Positions 49,778 through 59,692 of a DNA stretch of 64,000 nucleotides are shown one piece after another. The position numbers were made by a program, and so were the translations under genes. The stretch is from Curvibacter sp. AEP1-3 (GTDB taxonomy: Bacteria; Pseudomonadota; Gammaproteobacteria; Burkholderiales; Burkholderiaceae_C). The notes beneath the pieces are model-generated. The model ran no database searches. It was not told where the DNA came from and saw only the letters and a program-made list of their open reading frames with translations. The stretch covers positions 3,512,201 through 3,576,200 of the forward strand of contig NZ_CP015698.1 of NCBI RefSeq assembly GCF_002163715.1. The letters run 5' to 3'. Numbering within the stretch: position 1 is the stretch's first letter; each line of letters begins with the position of its first letter.

Positions 49778-50494
49778 TTAGGGTGCCTCGAAAACCAAGA
49801 AGCCCAGCTTGTCTTCCCAGACACGATCGCGCTCCAGACTCTGTGCCATTTTTCCGCACAGGTTGTACCAGCCAAATCCATCTTTCAACAGTGGGCTGCC
49901 GTTCGGGAACAGTGCTTTGTTGTTCATTTGCGCACTCAGATCAAACGGATCAAAGCCGGCGGGTATCGCCTCTCGATTAACGTTTGTAATGTTGGTGCAA
50001 ACATGTTGCTTGTTGTAGTTCTGAACGTGGGTGACGGTGTCGCCCTTTTTGGGCTCCTTCCAATGCACTTCAAAGACGTTGCAGCTCACTTCTCGTGCTT
50101 GGTACTCAATCTTTTCACCGAAAGCTGGGCCTTGGGTGTATGGGGCTGGGTACGCTGCATTTTTGACGTAGGCAACTTCTGGCTTGGCCTGCCTCGGGTA
50201 GGAGAATGTCATGAAACCTTTGGTGATCGGCCCCATGAAGCCATCCGGCTTGACCTGTTCGAAGTTGTGGAACTTCAAGCGAAAGCGAAATGGGGAGCTT
50301 TCGTCATTTCCACGGAAGTCCACAATGTTGACCTTGCCATTGCCCACCCAAGACTCATAGCTCTTGCAGGATCCGTTGTTTTTCGATGATCCGGTGCCCG
50401 CAATCGCCGACGTTGTGAATGTAAACAGCAAGGCAATTGCTGCGGTGAACGCCATTGCGCCGCGCCTTATGCGGATTGATCTGATTTGATTCAA
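49778..50494 (-). CDS. Exported MoaF-like protein
   Basis: A 238-residue protein with a signal peptide (about residues 1-32). The C-terminal half (VSCNVFEVHWKEPKKGDTVTHVQNYNKQHVCTNITN) resembles the MoaF C-terminal or lipocalin-like domain. It starts with TTG, supported by GGAGA six bases upstream. It may be co-transcribed with the SnoaL-like gene upstream (45 bases). Function is unknown. Confidence 0.6.
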   Translation of the reverse strand: MNQIRSIRIRRGAMAFTAAIALLFTFTTSAIAGTGSSKNNGSCKSYESWVGNGKVNIVDFRGNDESSPFRFRLKFHNFEQVKPDGFMGPITKGFMTFSYPRQAKPEVAYVKNAAYPAPYTQGPAFGEKIEYQAREVSCNVFEVHWKEPKKGDTVTHVQNYNKQHVCTNITNVNREAIPAGFDPFDLSAQMNNKALFPNGSPLLKDGFGWYNLCGKMAQSLERDRVWEDKLGFLVFEAP

Positions 50495-50539
50495 TTGATT
50501 TCTCCAGATGTTGGTGGGTTGAATAAAGCCTTGTTGCTT

Positions 50540-51409
50540 TCACGAACAAAAGCCAAATTTGCCATTGGTGTTTTTCCATTCCGACTGCGGTGGAATGGTC
50601 TCAATGACATCCCAGTGCTCAACGATCTTTCCGCCAGCGACGCGGAAAAGGTCATAGAACGCAGAGTGCTTGCCAGCAAACTCCCCTTCGCTAACCGTCA
50701 GTACAAAATTGCCTTCACCCAAGACCTTGTGAACGCGGTCGTAGCGCATGGTGATACCTGCCTTTGCCATGGCAGCCAGCGCGTTGGACAATCCATCCAG
50801 GCCATCTGCAATGGCGGGGTTGTGTTGGGTGTAATTGGCCGAATCAATGTAGGCGGGCAATTTCTCAAACTTGCCTCCCAAAAGAATGTCTGACACAAAA
50901 GCGTTCACCAAGGACTTGTTCGCCGCAGTTTTGTCAATGTCCACGACTGTGGTGGGACCATCCAGCATGGTATGGCCGCTGGGATTTGGCCCTGCTGGCT
51001 TTTCTTGCAAATTGTCCCAATGCTCAACGACCTTGCCGTCCTCGAAGCGAAAGATGTCAAAACCAACTTTGGGGCCAAAGAAGTTGTAATCCGAATGAGC
51101 AACCACGCAATTGCCATCTTGGAATACACGCACCGTGTTGACCTTTGCAGAGCCTTTTGGCAGGGCCTGCAGTACCGCACCTAGACCAGCAAGGCCATCG
51201 CCAACTGCCAGATTGTGTTGGATGTATTTGTGAGGGTTGACGCTTGCCACCGGCGCAGGGTCGCCGGTTTCAATGCTTTTCAGTAGGGCTATGATTTGAT
51301 TTTTCTCGGTGGTCATTTTTGCTTTCTCTGTTGACTCCGCCAATGCGGCAATGGGTGCGATGGAAGTGATGGAAATGGCGAGTGCCACGAGTCGAATTGC
51401 GAAATTCAT
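50540..51409 (-). CDS. Exported protein with two tandem SnoaL/NTF2-like domains
   Basis: A 289-residue protein with a signal peptide (residues 1-25) and two similar halves: YIQHNLAVGDGLAGLGAVL...FRFEDGKVVEHWDNLQ and YTQHNPAIADGLDGLSNAL...FRVAGGKIVEHWDVIE. Both match the SnoaL-like polyketide cyclase/NTF2 fold. A duplication gave one chain that may form the usual dimer alone. I use ATG 51409; a TTG 30 bases upstream is less likely. A divergent AraC-type gene lies 130 bases away. Confidence 0.8.
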   Translation of the reverse strand: MNFAIRLVALAISITSIAPIAALAESTEKAKMTTEKNQIIALLKSIETGDPAPVASVNPHKYIQHNLAVGDGLAGLGAVLQALPKGSAKVNTVRVFQDGNCVVAHSDYNFFGPKVGFDIFRFEDGKVVEHWDNLQEKPAGPNPSGHTMLDGPTTVVDIDKTAANKSLVNAFVSDILLGGKFEKLPAYIDSANYTQHNPAIADGLDGLSNALAAMAKAGITMRYDRVHKVLGEGNFVLTVSEGEFAGKHSAFYDLFRVAGGKIVEHWDVIETIPPQSEWKNTNGKFGFCS

Positions 51410-51539
51410 GAGTGAAGTACCCTTCTTTGTCGCGATCAAGTGTATTTTTCATAGCAATCTGGCGAAAGGTAGAAACGAGCTATCTGATGGTAGAAATGAA
51501 GCAAACTGTCATCTCTGCCAACAACTGAAGTGATCCGGA

Positions 51540-52439
51540 TTGAACAATGTGATTTCAAAGATCGGATTTGAGAATCCGCGCCTTCGCGGTGTCGGAATTG
51601 ACGTGTTGACACTTCACGAGATACGTCAGCGGGCACCCAAAACTTTGATTGCGCCGCAGCGGGTTGGGTTTTGTTTCCTGATGTTGATCCAAGAGGGAAC
51701 GTGCCGCCACACCATAGACTTTGTCGACTACGACTTACGACCGGGTTCCGTTGTGTTTTTGCGGCCTGGGCAAGTTCAGCAATGGCATATGCACGATGAA
51801 ATGCAGGGCTTGGTCGTTTTGGTGGCAGACCAAAACATGATGCCCTCCAATGGCCGCCTGGAGCAGAGCCTGAACTTACTGTCGCTGGATCAATGGCCTG
51901 CAGCAGTCACGCTAAGCATGGGACTCTTCTTGCAGGCATACAGCGATGCAATTCGCCTGCGAAACGAGATACTCAACTTCAATGATTCGGATCGTGAGAC
52001 TGCCATCATCTGGCATGCGATGCTTGCCTTGCTGCTTCGCTTGGCACGGGAGCTCAGGGTGGGTGATGTGTCTGAACAAGCGAAGCCGGACGCTGACATA
52101 TTCAGGATGTTTTCGCAAGCGCTCGAGAACAGTTTCAACAAGCGGCTGACGGTGCTGGACTACGCCAGGAAGTTAGGCTACGCACAAAGCACCCTTTCGC
52201 GCGCCTGCGTTGCAACAGTACAAATGACAGCCAAAGAAGTCATTGATCAACGCGTGGTCCTGGAAGCCAAGCGCTTGCTGGTTCACAGCAATGCCACCTC
52301 AGCGCAGATTGGCTACCAATTGGGTTTTCCCGAGCCAAGTAACTTTGTGAAGTTCTTCCGCCGCATGACAGGCACCACGCCACTTGTGTATAAAAAAAAG
52401 CAACACATCGAGACCTTCCAGCAGCATGCTAGTCCGTAA
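51540..52439 (+). CDS. AraC-family transcriptional regulator
   Basis: A protein of about 299 residues: an AraC cupin-like N-terminal domain (DFVDYDLRPGSVVFLRPGQVQQWHM) and a C-terminal AraC HTH (LTVLDYARKLGYAQSTLSRACVATV; SAQIGYQLGFPEPSNFVKFFRRMTGTTP). The start is uncertain: TTG at 51540 or GTG at 51549; no in-frame ATG is near. It is divergent from the SnoaL/MoaF-like pair, which it probably regulates. Confidence 0.8.
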   Translation: MNNVISKIGFENPRLRGVGIDVLTLHEIRQRAPKTLIAPQRVGFCFLMLIQEGTCRHTIDFVDYDLRPGSVVFLRPGQVQQWHMHDEMQGLVVLVADQNMMPSNGRLEQSLNLLSLDQWPAAVTLSMGLFLQAYSDAIRLRNEILNFNDSDRETAIIWHAMLALLLRLARELRVGDVSEQAKPDADIFRMFSQALENSFNKRLTVLDYARKLGYAQSTLSRACVATVQMTAKEVIDQRVVLEAKRLLVHSNATSAQIGYQLGFPEPSNFVKFFRRMTGTTPLVYKKKQHIETFQQHASP

Positions 52440-52601
52440 GCACTGTGGAAACGGCCCTTGTACATTTAAAGGCGCACGGTGACGGGTACTATGCAAGGAG
52501 GTGACGAATGAATGGTTGCTGATTTGCAGCTAACCAACAGGCTTTCGTGCAAATTTCATGTGCACCGCGACTTGTTTAAAGTCAAGCAGTGCCGATTCTG
52601 T

Positions 52602-53660
52602 TTAAGCCCGCTGGTCCTTGCGATTCGTTTTTAACCGAAAGCCTACGGGCAGCAGTTGCCAGCCAAATTTCTTGTCGATAGAGCCCCAAATGCCCCGCGG
52701 AAAGAACAGCGCAAATAGCACGGCAACTACACCCAGGCCGATCAGGTAGATGACGCCAGTACCGCCGAACATGGTTTCGATGGTGAAAAACAAGACAGCT
52801 CCGAGAATGGGCCCTTCGTAGGTGCCAATGCCGCCCACGAGGACCATGAACAACATGTAGGCAGTCCATTGCACGCTGAAATAGGTTTTGGGCTGAAACG
52901 TAACTGAAGTTGCCAGCCACAGTGCACCAGCCGCAGCACAGCCGAAGGCAGACAGCACAAAAATCAAACGCTTGGTTTTCATGACTTGCACGCCGACGGA
53001 GGCTGCCGCCTCTTCGTTGTCGCGGATCGCTTGCAAGGCCGAGCCCGTCTTGCTGCGCAGCATGAAGAAGACCAGCCACGCCAAGCCAATCATGGTGCCC
53101 AATGCGAATAGGTAGTTGGCAAGCCTTCGCTCATCGGCCGCATAGTTTTGCAGCGAAATCAATGATGTGCCGGTTTCTCCTTGGATCAGTGTGTCCAAAT
53201 TCACCAGCAAATGCGAGAGTGCAGCAATGACCCACATGCCAATGGCAAACTCACCTCCCCGCAGGCGGAGCATGAAGGCGGAGATGGGCATCGACAGGAG
53301 GGCGACTGCAGTCGCCGCTAGGAATAGTGCGGGATAGGGGCTTACGCCTGCATCTGCAATTCGGACCGCGGCATATGCCCCCAAGCCAAAGAATGCCTGA
53401 TGCCCTACGGACACTAGGCCTGCATAGCCTGCCAGGGCGTTCCACATCAGTGCCAGGATGCCGTAGATGAACAGGGTGGTGAGTCTGTCGACCGCGCCTG
53501 CGTCCAGCACTAGGGGCGCAATGGCCAAGGCAAGCTGCCCGAGAACCAGGAGTCCAACGGAGACACGGGACAGTGGTGTCCATCTTTCAACAGCCTTTAA
53601 AGCTGAACCCGAATGTAAACGGGTGTTGGTTGCTGGGTCGGTGGAGTGTATGGAGTTCAT
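52602..53660 (-). CDS. livM: LivM-family ABC transporter permease
   Basis: A 352-residue inner-membrane permease with about ten hydrophobic segments. LAGYAGLVSVGHQAFFGLGAY and RLRGGEFAIGMWVIA are LivM hallmarks; the EAA-like segment is IRDNEEAAASVGV. It is the last gene of the seven-gene sigma-54-linked operon, 4 bases after livH. Substrate may not be a branched-chain amino acid, given the operon. Confidence 0.9.
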   Translation of the reverse strand: MNSIHSTDPATNTRLHSGSALKAVERWTPLSRVSVGLLVLGQLALAIAPLVLDAGAVDRLTTLFIYGILALMWNALAGYAGLVSVGHQAFFGLGAYAAVRIADAGVSPYPALFLAATAVALLSMPISAFMLRLRGGEFAIGMWVIAALSHLLVNLDTLIQGETGTSLISLQNYAADERRLANYLFALGTMIGLAWLVFFMLRSKTGSALQAIRDNEEAAASVGVQVMKTKRLIFVLSAFGCAAAGALWLATSVTFQPKTYFSVQWTAYMLFMVLVGGIGTYEGPILGAVLFFTIETMFGGTGVIYLIGLGVVAVLFALFFPRGIWGSIDKKFGWQLLPVGFRLKTNRKDQRA

Positions 53661-53664
53661 TGGG

Positions 53665-54552
53665 TTACTTTGATTTTTTGTAGAACTGCTTAAGGCTACT
53701 TCCAGCCAACATCATGCGTGCCAGCAGGACGACCAAGAACAGAACGTGCCCCGCAATAAGGAAGCCCTGTGTATGCATCTGGGCCCCTAGGCTTTGGGCG
53801 ACACCGAGTGCGATTCCGCCCAAGAGGGTTCCCCAAAGAGACCCTGCGCCACCAATCATGACGGCTTCAAATGCGAAGATGAGTTGTGGCGGGCCTGCGT
53901 AAGGGTCTACTGTGGCTCGCATGGCCAAAAACACCCCGGCGACTGCGACGGTCATCATGGCGATTGCAGCGGCGATGGCATTCGCATTCTTTGCGTTGAC
54001 CCCAGAAAGTTCCGCAGATGCCGGGTCGTCCGCAACGGCCCGAATGCGCCGGCCAAGTGCAGTGTGCTTTAGCATCAAGTGCAGACTTCCCAGCAGTCCG
54101 ACGGAGACCACAAAGGTCAACAAGGACAAATGACCCAGGGTCACAGGTCCCAAGTCAATGCCGTCATAGGCCAGCGTGTCGATGTAATTTGCCAGGGAGC
54201 GGGTATCTGCACCGAAGATGCTGAACATCGAGTTATCCATCACGACGGCCAGACCAAATGTTGCCAGAATGGGGACCAGCTCACCGGCTTTGGCACTACG
54301 CTCAAGTACAAAATAGTGCAGTGCCCATCCCACGAGGCCCATGACGGGCACTGCAAGCATCAAGCCCATAAATGGATGGATCTCAAACCGGTCTGCCAGC
54401 ACCCAAACACCATAAGCGGCTGCAACAGCCAAGCTACCGTGTGCTAGGTTGATGATGCGCATGACGCCGAACATGAACGACAGGCCGCATGCCAATAGTG
54501 CGTAGTAGCTTCCCAGCAATATGCCCTGCGACAGTTGGTTTATCCAGATCAT
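53665..54552 (-). CDS. livH: LivH-family ABC transporter permease
   Basis: A 295-residue permease (LACGLSFMFGVMRIINLAHGSLAVAAAYGVW at TM2; RAVADDPASAELSGVNAKN as the ATPase contact loop). It pairs with LivM. Its ATG overlaps the livF stop (ATGA). Confidence 0.9.
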   Translation of the reverse strand: MIWINQLSQGILLGSYYALLACGLSFMFGVMRIINLAHGSLAVAAAYGVWVLADRFEIHPFMGLMLAVPVMGLVGWALHYFVLERSAKAGELVPILATFGLAVVMDNSMFSIFGADTRSLANYIDTLAYDGIDLGPVTLGHLSLLTFVVSVGLLGSLHLMLKHTALGRRIRAVADDPASAELSGVNAKNANAIAAAIAMMTVAVAGVFLAMRATVDPYAGPPQLIFAFEAVMIGGAGSLWGTLLGGIALGVAQSLGAQMHTQGFLIAGHVLFLVVLLARMMLAGSSLKQFYKKSK

Positions 54553-55268
54553 GTGGTCTCCTTGGCTGGTCGGTGACCAAAGTAGTAACCCATCACTTCT
54601 TCGCGGGTAAGTTCATCCGTTCGTCCTCTAGCCACTATTTGACCCTCCAGCATGCAGGCAATGCGGTGAGCCACGCTAAACGTTCTCTGCAAATCTTGTT
54701 CAACCAGAATGACTGTGGTTTGGCCGGCCATGAGCGATTGCAGCGATTGGTAAACGCCTTGAACAGCAATCGGTGACAGCCCCAATGAAACCTCATCGAG
54801 CAACAGGACCTGCGGGTTGGTCATAAGCGCTCGTCCTATGGCAACCGACTGTTGCTGACCACCCGAAAGAGAGCTGGCCAAAGCACTGAGCTTGGGCTTG
54901 AGCTGAGGAAATGCATCGATGACAGTGTCAAAATTCCAGAATCCTGTCCTTTTGGCCGATAGTGCGACCCGTAGGTTGTCAGCGACGGTCATGCTGCCAA
55001 ACAGACGGCGACCCTCAGGTACCAGTGCAATGCCAGCGGCAACACGTTGGTTGGCTGTCAGGTGGGTGATGTCCTGGCCTTCGAAAATCACCTTTCCCGC
55101 GGAGGCAGCGTGGATGCCTGCGATGGTCTTCAGGAAGGTTGTTTTGCCCGCACCATTAGCTCCCACGAGCGCCAGGCGCTCCCCAGGGGCGACGGTAAGG
55201 TCTATGCCTTTGACGGCTTTGAGCTGGCCATGGCACGCTTCGAGTGCATGGACTTGTAGCAAACTCAT
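54549..55268 (-). CDS. livF: LivF-family ABC transporter ATPase
   Basis: A 239-residue ATPase. Walker A GANGAGKTT (about 35-43), LSGGQQQSVAIGRAL signature, Walker B VLLLDEVSLGL and the switch His region are present. It energises the LivH/LivM pair together with LivG. Confidence 0.92.
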   Translation of the reverse strand: MSLLQVHALEACHGQLKAVKGIDLTVAPGERLALVGANGAGKTTFLKTIAGIHAASAGKVIFEGQDITHLTANQRVAAGIALVPEGRRLFGSMTVADNLRVALSAKRTGFWNFDTVIDAFPQLKPKLSALASSLSGGQQQSVAIGRALMTNPQVLLLDEVSLGLSPIAVQGVYQSLQSLMAGQTTVILVEQDLQRTFSVAHRIACMLEGQIVARGRTDELTREEVMGYYFGHRPAKETT

Positions 55269-55283
55269 TCTTGTACCTTTGTG

Positions 55284-56024
55284 TCAGGCGGTCTGCCCGC
55301 CGAGATAGGCCTCTACGACCGTTTTGTTTGCAAAAACCTCTTGAGGTGTTCCATCCGCAATGACGCGCCCTGCATCCATGCAAACTAAACGCTCCACGAC
55401 TTGGGTGAGGACGTGAACAATGTGTTCGATCCAGACAATGGTGATCTGGCGACCCTGCAAAGTTCGGATGGTGTCTACCAATTCGGAAGCTTCGCCGTCC
55501 GTCAGACCTCCCCCGATTTCATCCAACAAAAGTAAGGTAGGGGCGGTTGCCAACGCGCGCGTCAGTTCCAGCCGCTTGCGGTCCAGCAGGCCTAATGATT
55601 CGGCCCGACGGTTTGCCACGGGAAGCATTCCGCACAAGGTGACTGCGTCAATGCTGTGTGCGTAGGCTTCTTCCAGGCTGAACCCGCCCCCGTGCATGGC
55701 GGCTGTCAGGACGTTCTCAAACACCGTCATGCCGCCAAACGGGCGAGGAACTTGGTGGCTGCGTGCTATCCCTAGGCGGCATCGTTGCGCAGCATCCAGG
55801 TTGCTCACGTCCTTGCCGCGAAAGAGCACCATGCCGGAGTCAAGCGGCAAGGAGCCGGACAAGGTGGCGAGTAGCGTGGTCTTGCCTGCACCGTTCGGAC
55901 CTACGATACCAACCGCCTCTCCGGCGTGGACTTTGAAGTCCACGCCGGAGAGTACCGTGTTTGCACCGAAGTGTTTGAACACCGCACTGGCTGATACCAA
56001 CTCTTGGGAGTTGACGTCTTTCAA
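55284..56024 (-). CDS. livG: LivG-family ABC transporter ATPase
   Basis: A 246-residue ATPase: Walker A GPNGAGKTT; Walker B LLLLDEIGGGL. The signature region reads LLDRKRLELTRALA, which departs from LSGGQ, as in many LivG-like proteins with weaker signature. HQVPRPFGGMTVFENVL is typical of LivG. The neighbour genes lie 15 bases apart on each side. Confidence 0.9.
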   Translation of the reverse strand: MKDVNSQELVSASAVFKHFGANTVLSGVDFKVHAGEAVGIVGPNGAGKTTLLATLSGSLPLDSGMVLFRGKDVSNLDAAQRCRLGIARSHQVPRPFGGMTVFENVLTAAMHGGGFSLEEAYAHSIDAVTLCGMLPVANRRAESLGLLDRKRLELTRALATAPTLLLLDEIGGGLTDGEASELVDTIRTLQGRQITIVWIEHIVHVLTQVVERLVCMDAGRVIADGTPQEVFANKTVVEAYLGGQTA

Positions 56025-56039
56025 TTGCTGACCTTCACA

Positions 56040-57356
56040 TCAAGAGTAAGACTTGAGCTTGGCGGCGACGGGAATGCTCTTGTCGGAAGCGTTTTCCGTC
56101 AGGACATATTCCAGCTTGAACTTAGAGCCGCTAGGTGCCTTCACCCATTGCGCACCAATCATCGCGGTAGGCGACACATTGGGAACCGGGCCTTTGGTGA
56201 AGTCCACCTTGCCCATCATGGTGGTGGTCTTAAGTGTCGAAAGTGATTTGGCAACTGCTGCTTTGTCCTTGGGGTCGCTACTAACCTTCAATGCTTCAAC
56301 ACCGGCGTCCAGCAAGGACAGGGTTGCACCCAGTTGTTGTGTCCATTGCTTGTTCAAGGCCTTTTCGTACCCATCTGCCAACTGAACCCCCGAAAGGCCT
56401 GTGAGAGCAGAGTTGTAAGGGAAGTCTTTGTGCCAGTAGGCCGCAACTGAGGTTTGCAGTCCCAGTGGGCCTAGTACTTCAATGTTGGATGCAAACAGAC
56501 CGGTCTTGGCGACTTGCACTATCTTCATGGTCTTGTTCAGCCCTTGCTGGGCAGCTTGGCGCCAAAAGGTTGCGTAGTCCGGGGGGATGGGGAAGGTGCA
56601 GAGGATCTCGCACTTCTCAGCCTTGAACTTTGCAATTTGTGCGGAAAAGTCTGTGGTGCCGGTTTCATAGGCGCCACCGTCAACAATGGTGTAGCCCGCC
56701 TTTTGCAATTCGGGCAGCATTGCGGCACGAATGGCGTTGCCATCTGCGTCGTTAGGCAATAGTGCAGCAACCTTCCTGTTGTTGGGGACCATAGCCCATT
56801 GGGATACATAGGACTTGACGAAGTCGGCAACACCAAACGAGAACAAATAAGTCCATTTGAACGGTGATGGTGCGCCAGGTTTGGCACCTCGACCGAAGTA
56901 GAACGCTTCCCAAGGCATAACTGTTGCTAGGCATGGCACACCAGCAGCTTCGCAGGCGTCGGAAACAGGATTTACCACTTCAGGAGTTGATGTGGTGAGC
57001 ATCAAGTCGATCTTGTCGTTGTTAATCAGTGCCTTGGCCAGTTGACTGGCACGGGCCGGATCTGACTGGGTGTCGCGGTCCAGTATTTCCACCTTGTACT
57101 TTTTGCCACCTACGGTCAGGCCACCTGCCAATGCCTTCCGGGCCAGTTCAAGTACATGGCCGTCACCTTCTCCAAAACTGCCAAGCGGGCCAGTGCGTGG
57201 GCTGATGAAGCCTACTTTGATGACTTCACTACTCTGCGCATGCACGAGGCTAGGTGTGAGAAGCGTCAGGCCCGCAGCTCCGGCCACGCCCAGGAGGTCG
57301 CGACGTGTCGGAGTGTTTGCTACTTGCTTGGATATTGAATGGGTCTTGATTGTCAT
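56040..57356 (-). CDS. ABC transporter substrate-binding protein (LivK-like)
   Basis: A 438-residue periplasmic binding protein of the amino-acid/amide/aromatic-acid type. The N-terminus carries TRRDLLGVAGAAGLTLL, which has a twin-arginine-like motif, ending at a cleavage site near HAQS. Peripla_BP_6 segments (VGFISPRTGPLGSFGEGDGHVLELA; YETGTTDFSAQIAKFKAEKCEIL) follow. Given the operon, the ligand may be an aromatic alcohol, aldehyde or acid. Confidence 0.88.
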   Translation of the reverse strand: MTIKTHSISKQVANTPTRRDLLGVAGAAGLTLLTPSLVHAQSSEVIKVGFISPRTGPLGSFGEGDGHVLELARKALAGGLTVGGKKYKVEILDRDTQSDPARASQLAKALINNDKIDLMLTTSTPEVVNPVSDACEAAGVPCLATVMPWEAFYFGRGAKPGAPSPFKWTYLFSFGVADFVKSYVSQWAMVPNNRKVAALLPNDADGNAIRAAMLPELQKAGYTIVDGGAYETGTTDFSAQIAKFKAEKCEILCTFPIPPDYATFWRQAAQQGLNKTMKIVQVAKTGLFASNIEVLGPLGLQTSVAAYWHKDFPYNSALTGLSGVQLADGYEKALNKQWTQQLGATLSLLDAGVEALKVSSDPKDKAAVAKSLSTLKTTTMMGKVDFTKGPVPNVSPTAMIGAQWVKAPSGSKFKLEYVLTENASDKSIPVAAKLKSYS

Positions 57357-57408
57357 GTTTATCTCCTCATGTAAATGGCACTGTTTGTGCCGTTGTTGTG
57401 ACTCGGGG

Positions 57409-58860
57409 TTAGAACGGGTATTTGCGGGGTGATGTTTGGACAGTTATCCAGCGCAACTCGGTAAACGCTTCAATACCTGCGTGACCACCAAAGCGTCCCC
57501 ATCCGCTGCCTTTCACTCCGCCAAACGGCATCTGGGCTTCGTCATGCACCGTCGGACCGTTGATATGGCAAATGCCCGATTCGATGCGTTGAGCCACGCG
57601 CCACCCGCGCGCTATATCGCGTGTGAAGACCGCGGAGGACAAGCCAAATTCGTTGTCGTTGGCGCATGCGATGGCCGCCTCTTCACCATCCACCCGGACA
57701 ATCACTTTCACTGGGCCAAAGGTCTCTTCCCTGTAGATGCGCATCTCGGGGGTGACGAAGTCGATCAATGTGGCAGGCATTAACGTGTTGACTGCTCTAC
57801 CGCCGCAAACGAGCTTGGCGCCTTTGATAAGCGCTTCATCAATTAAGGCATTGCATCGCTCGACGGTGGACATGTTCGCTACTGATCCGAGGACCACGGA
57901 ACCCTGGCGAGGATCGCCCAATGGCAGTTTTTTGGCACGGGCAGAAAACTTAGCAACAAACGTATCGGCAATTTTGTTGTCCACTACGATTCTTTCTGTG
58001 GACATGCAGATTTGGCCTGAGTTAGCAAAGGAACCAAAGATCGCGCCATCAACGGCAGCGTCAATGTCAGCATCGTCCAATACCAATAAAGGCGCCTTTC
58101 CGCCCAATTCCAAAACGGATTGCTTTAGGTACTTGGCACAGGTTGTCGCGATGATGCGGCCCACATGCGTAGAGCCAGTAAAGTTAACGCGGCGCACGGC
58201 GGGATGGGACACCATAGCCTCAACAACTGGACCAGCATCTGCAGGCGCATTGGTAACGAAATTCACGACGCCTTTTGGTAATCCGGCATCTTGCAATGCC
58301 TCAATAATCAGACCGTGCGTGGCGGGGCACAGTTCGCTGCCCTTGAGTACGACGGTGTTGCCGCAAGCCAGAGGCACTGCGATGGCGCGCACGGCCAGAA
58401 TTACCGGTGCATTCCATGGGGCAATACCCAGTACCACGCCTGCGGGTTGACGCACTGCCATTGCCAAGCTACCCGGAACATTGCTGGGAATAACGTCGCC
58501 ATTGATTTGCGTGGTTAGTGAGGCAGCTTCGATAAGCATCTCGGCAGCCAAATGGACGTTAAACCCTGCCCATATCCCGGACGCGCCGGTTTCTGCTGCC
58601 ATGGCTGCTGCAAATGCACCAGCTTTTGCGTTCAGTGCGTGTGCAGCACTAGTCAATAATTCGCGACGCTCGCCCGGACTGATTGCTGCCCATATTGGAA
58701 ATGCTTTTGCGGCTGCATCTACTGCGGAACGTGCATCTCCCACAGTAGCCGCGGGAGCTTTAGTGGCAACTGAGCCGTCCAGAGGATTGAGGCGAGTAAA
58801 GGATGCATTGTTTGTCGCGCCAACTTGTTCGCCATTGATGAGCATGGAGATAATGTTCAT
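57409..58860 (-). CDS. Aldehyde dehydrogenase (salicylaldehyde/vanillin dehydrogenase-like)
   Basis: A 483-residue NAD(P)-dependent aldehyde dehydrogenase. Cofactor/active-site segments: GIAPWNAPVILAVRAI, VLELGGKAPLLVL (Glu), SGQICMSTERIVV (Cys), and EETFGPVKVI. It resembles aromatic aldehyde dehydrogenases. I use ATG 58860; an upstream in-frame start lies inside the SDR gene. It comes 17 bases after the SDR stop. Confidence 0.88.
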   Translation of the reverse strand: MNIISMLINGEQVGATNNASFTRLNPLDGSVATKAPAATVGDARSAVDAAAKAFPIWAAISPGERRELLTSAAHALNAKAGAFAAAMAAETGASGIWAGFNVHLAAEMLIEAASLTTQINGDVIPSNVPGSLAMAVRQPAGVVLGIAPWNAPVILAVRAIAVPLACGNTVVLKGSELCPATHGLIIEALQDAGLPKGVVNFVTNAPADAGPVVEAMVSHPAVRRVNFTGSTHVGRIIATTCAKYLKQSVLELGGKAPLLVLDDADIDAAVDGAIFGSFANSGQICMSTERIVVDNKIADTFVAKFSARAKKLPLGDPRQGSVVLGSVANMSTVERCNALIDEALIKGAKLVCGGRAVNTLMPATLIDFVTPEMRIYREETFGPVKVIVRVDGEEAAIACANDNEFGLSSAVFTRDIARGWRVAQRIESGICHINGPTVHDEAQMPFGGVKGSGWGRFGGHAGIEAFTELRWITVQTSPRKYPF

Positions 58861-58877
58861 TGCAAATGTTCGCTTGG

Positions 58878-59651
58878 TTAGAGGCCATGAATTTGGCAAA
58901 GCACGTTGGAGAACATGCCACCGTCGACCGGCACATTCGTGCCCCGAATCCACAAGGATCCATCCGACAATAGGAAGTTGACGACAGGGGCAATGTCGGC
59001 CGGAGTCCCCGGACGGTCCATAGTGCGCATGTCTTCCTCAGCCCGTGCTCCCAAGGTTTCAATGAAGTCTTTGAGGATGGGGGTGTCTACTGGTCCGGGA
59101 CTAACGGTGTTCATCCGGATGCCGAGTTCACGCCAGGTCCAACGGTTTTGCATCGTCCAGACAATTAGTGCCTCCTTGGAAAAGAAATAGCTTCTGGCTC
59201 CTGCGATGTCATGTCGTTTGCAAAACGCGTCCACGTTTTCAAATTCCAAAGTTTGACTGGCCTCGATTGCGTCTTTTGAGTCCGCCCATGCCATCCCTGC
59301 TAGGGACGCCAAATTCACAATGGATGCGCCTTTGTTGAGTTTGGGAATGAGGTTTACGGTCAAATATTTCAGACCAACCAGATTCACCTTTACGACAGCA
59401 GGAGCAGGGTTGGTCGGCGGCAGTCCAGCAATGTTTGCCAGTCCGTCTATGCCGGACGGAAGTTGAGCGATAAGACGATCAATGGAAGCCCGGTCAGACA
59501 GATCAGCTTGGATAAAGCTACCAACGTGATGGGCCGGTTCATTAACGTCAATTGAAATGACATTGGCTCCGCTGGCGGCTGCCATTGCTGCCGTTGCAGC
59601 ACCTATGCCTGAGGCGGCACCTGTAACGATCACTGTCTTGCTTTTCAGCAT
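58878..59651 (-). CDS. SDR alcohol dehydrogenase, coniferyl-alcohol dehydrogenase-like
   Basis: A 257-residue SDR. TGAASGIGAATA, QADLSDRASIDRLIAQLPSG, NIAGLPPTNPAP and the extended active-site insertion YFFSKEALIVW (Tyr-x3-Lys) match CalA-type coniferyl alcohol dehydrogenases better than common SDRs. It is first in the operon; TAGGAGA lies 7 bases before the ATG, and a consensus sigma-54 promoter lies 42 bases upstream. Confidence 0.85.
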   Translation of the reverse strand: MLKSKTVIVTGAASGIGAATAAMAAASGANVISIDVNEPAHHVGSFIQADLSDRASIDRLIAQLPSGIDGLANIAGLPPTNPAPAVVKVNLVGLKYLTVNLIPKLNKGASIVNLASLAGMAWADSKDAIEASQTLEFENVDAFCKRHDIAGARSYFFSKEALIVWTMQNRWTWRELGIRMNTVSPGPVDTPILKDFIETLGARAEEDMRTMDRPGTPADIAPVVNFLLSDGSLWIRGTNVPVDGGMFSNVLCQIHGL

Positions 59652-59692
59652 TGATTCTCCTAGCGAAAAATTTTTATAGGGCGAATCAATAC

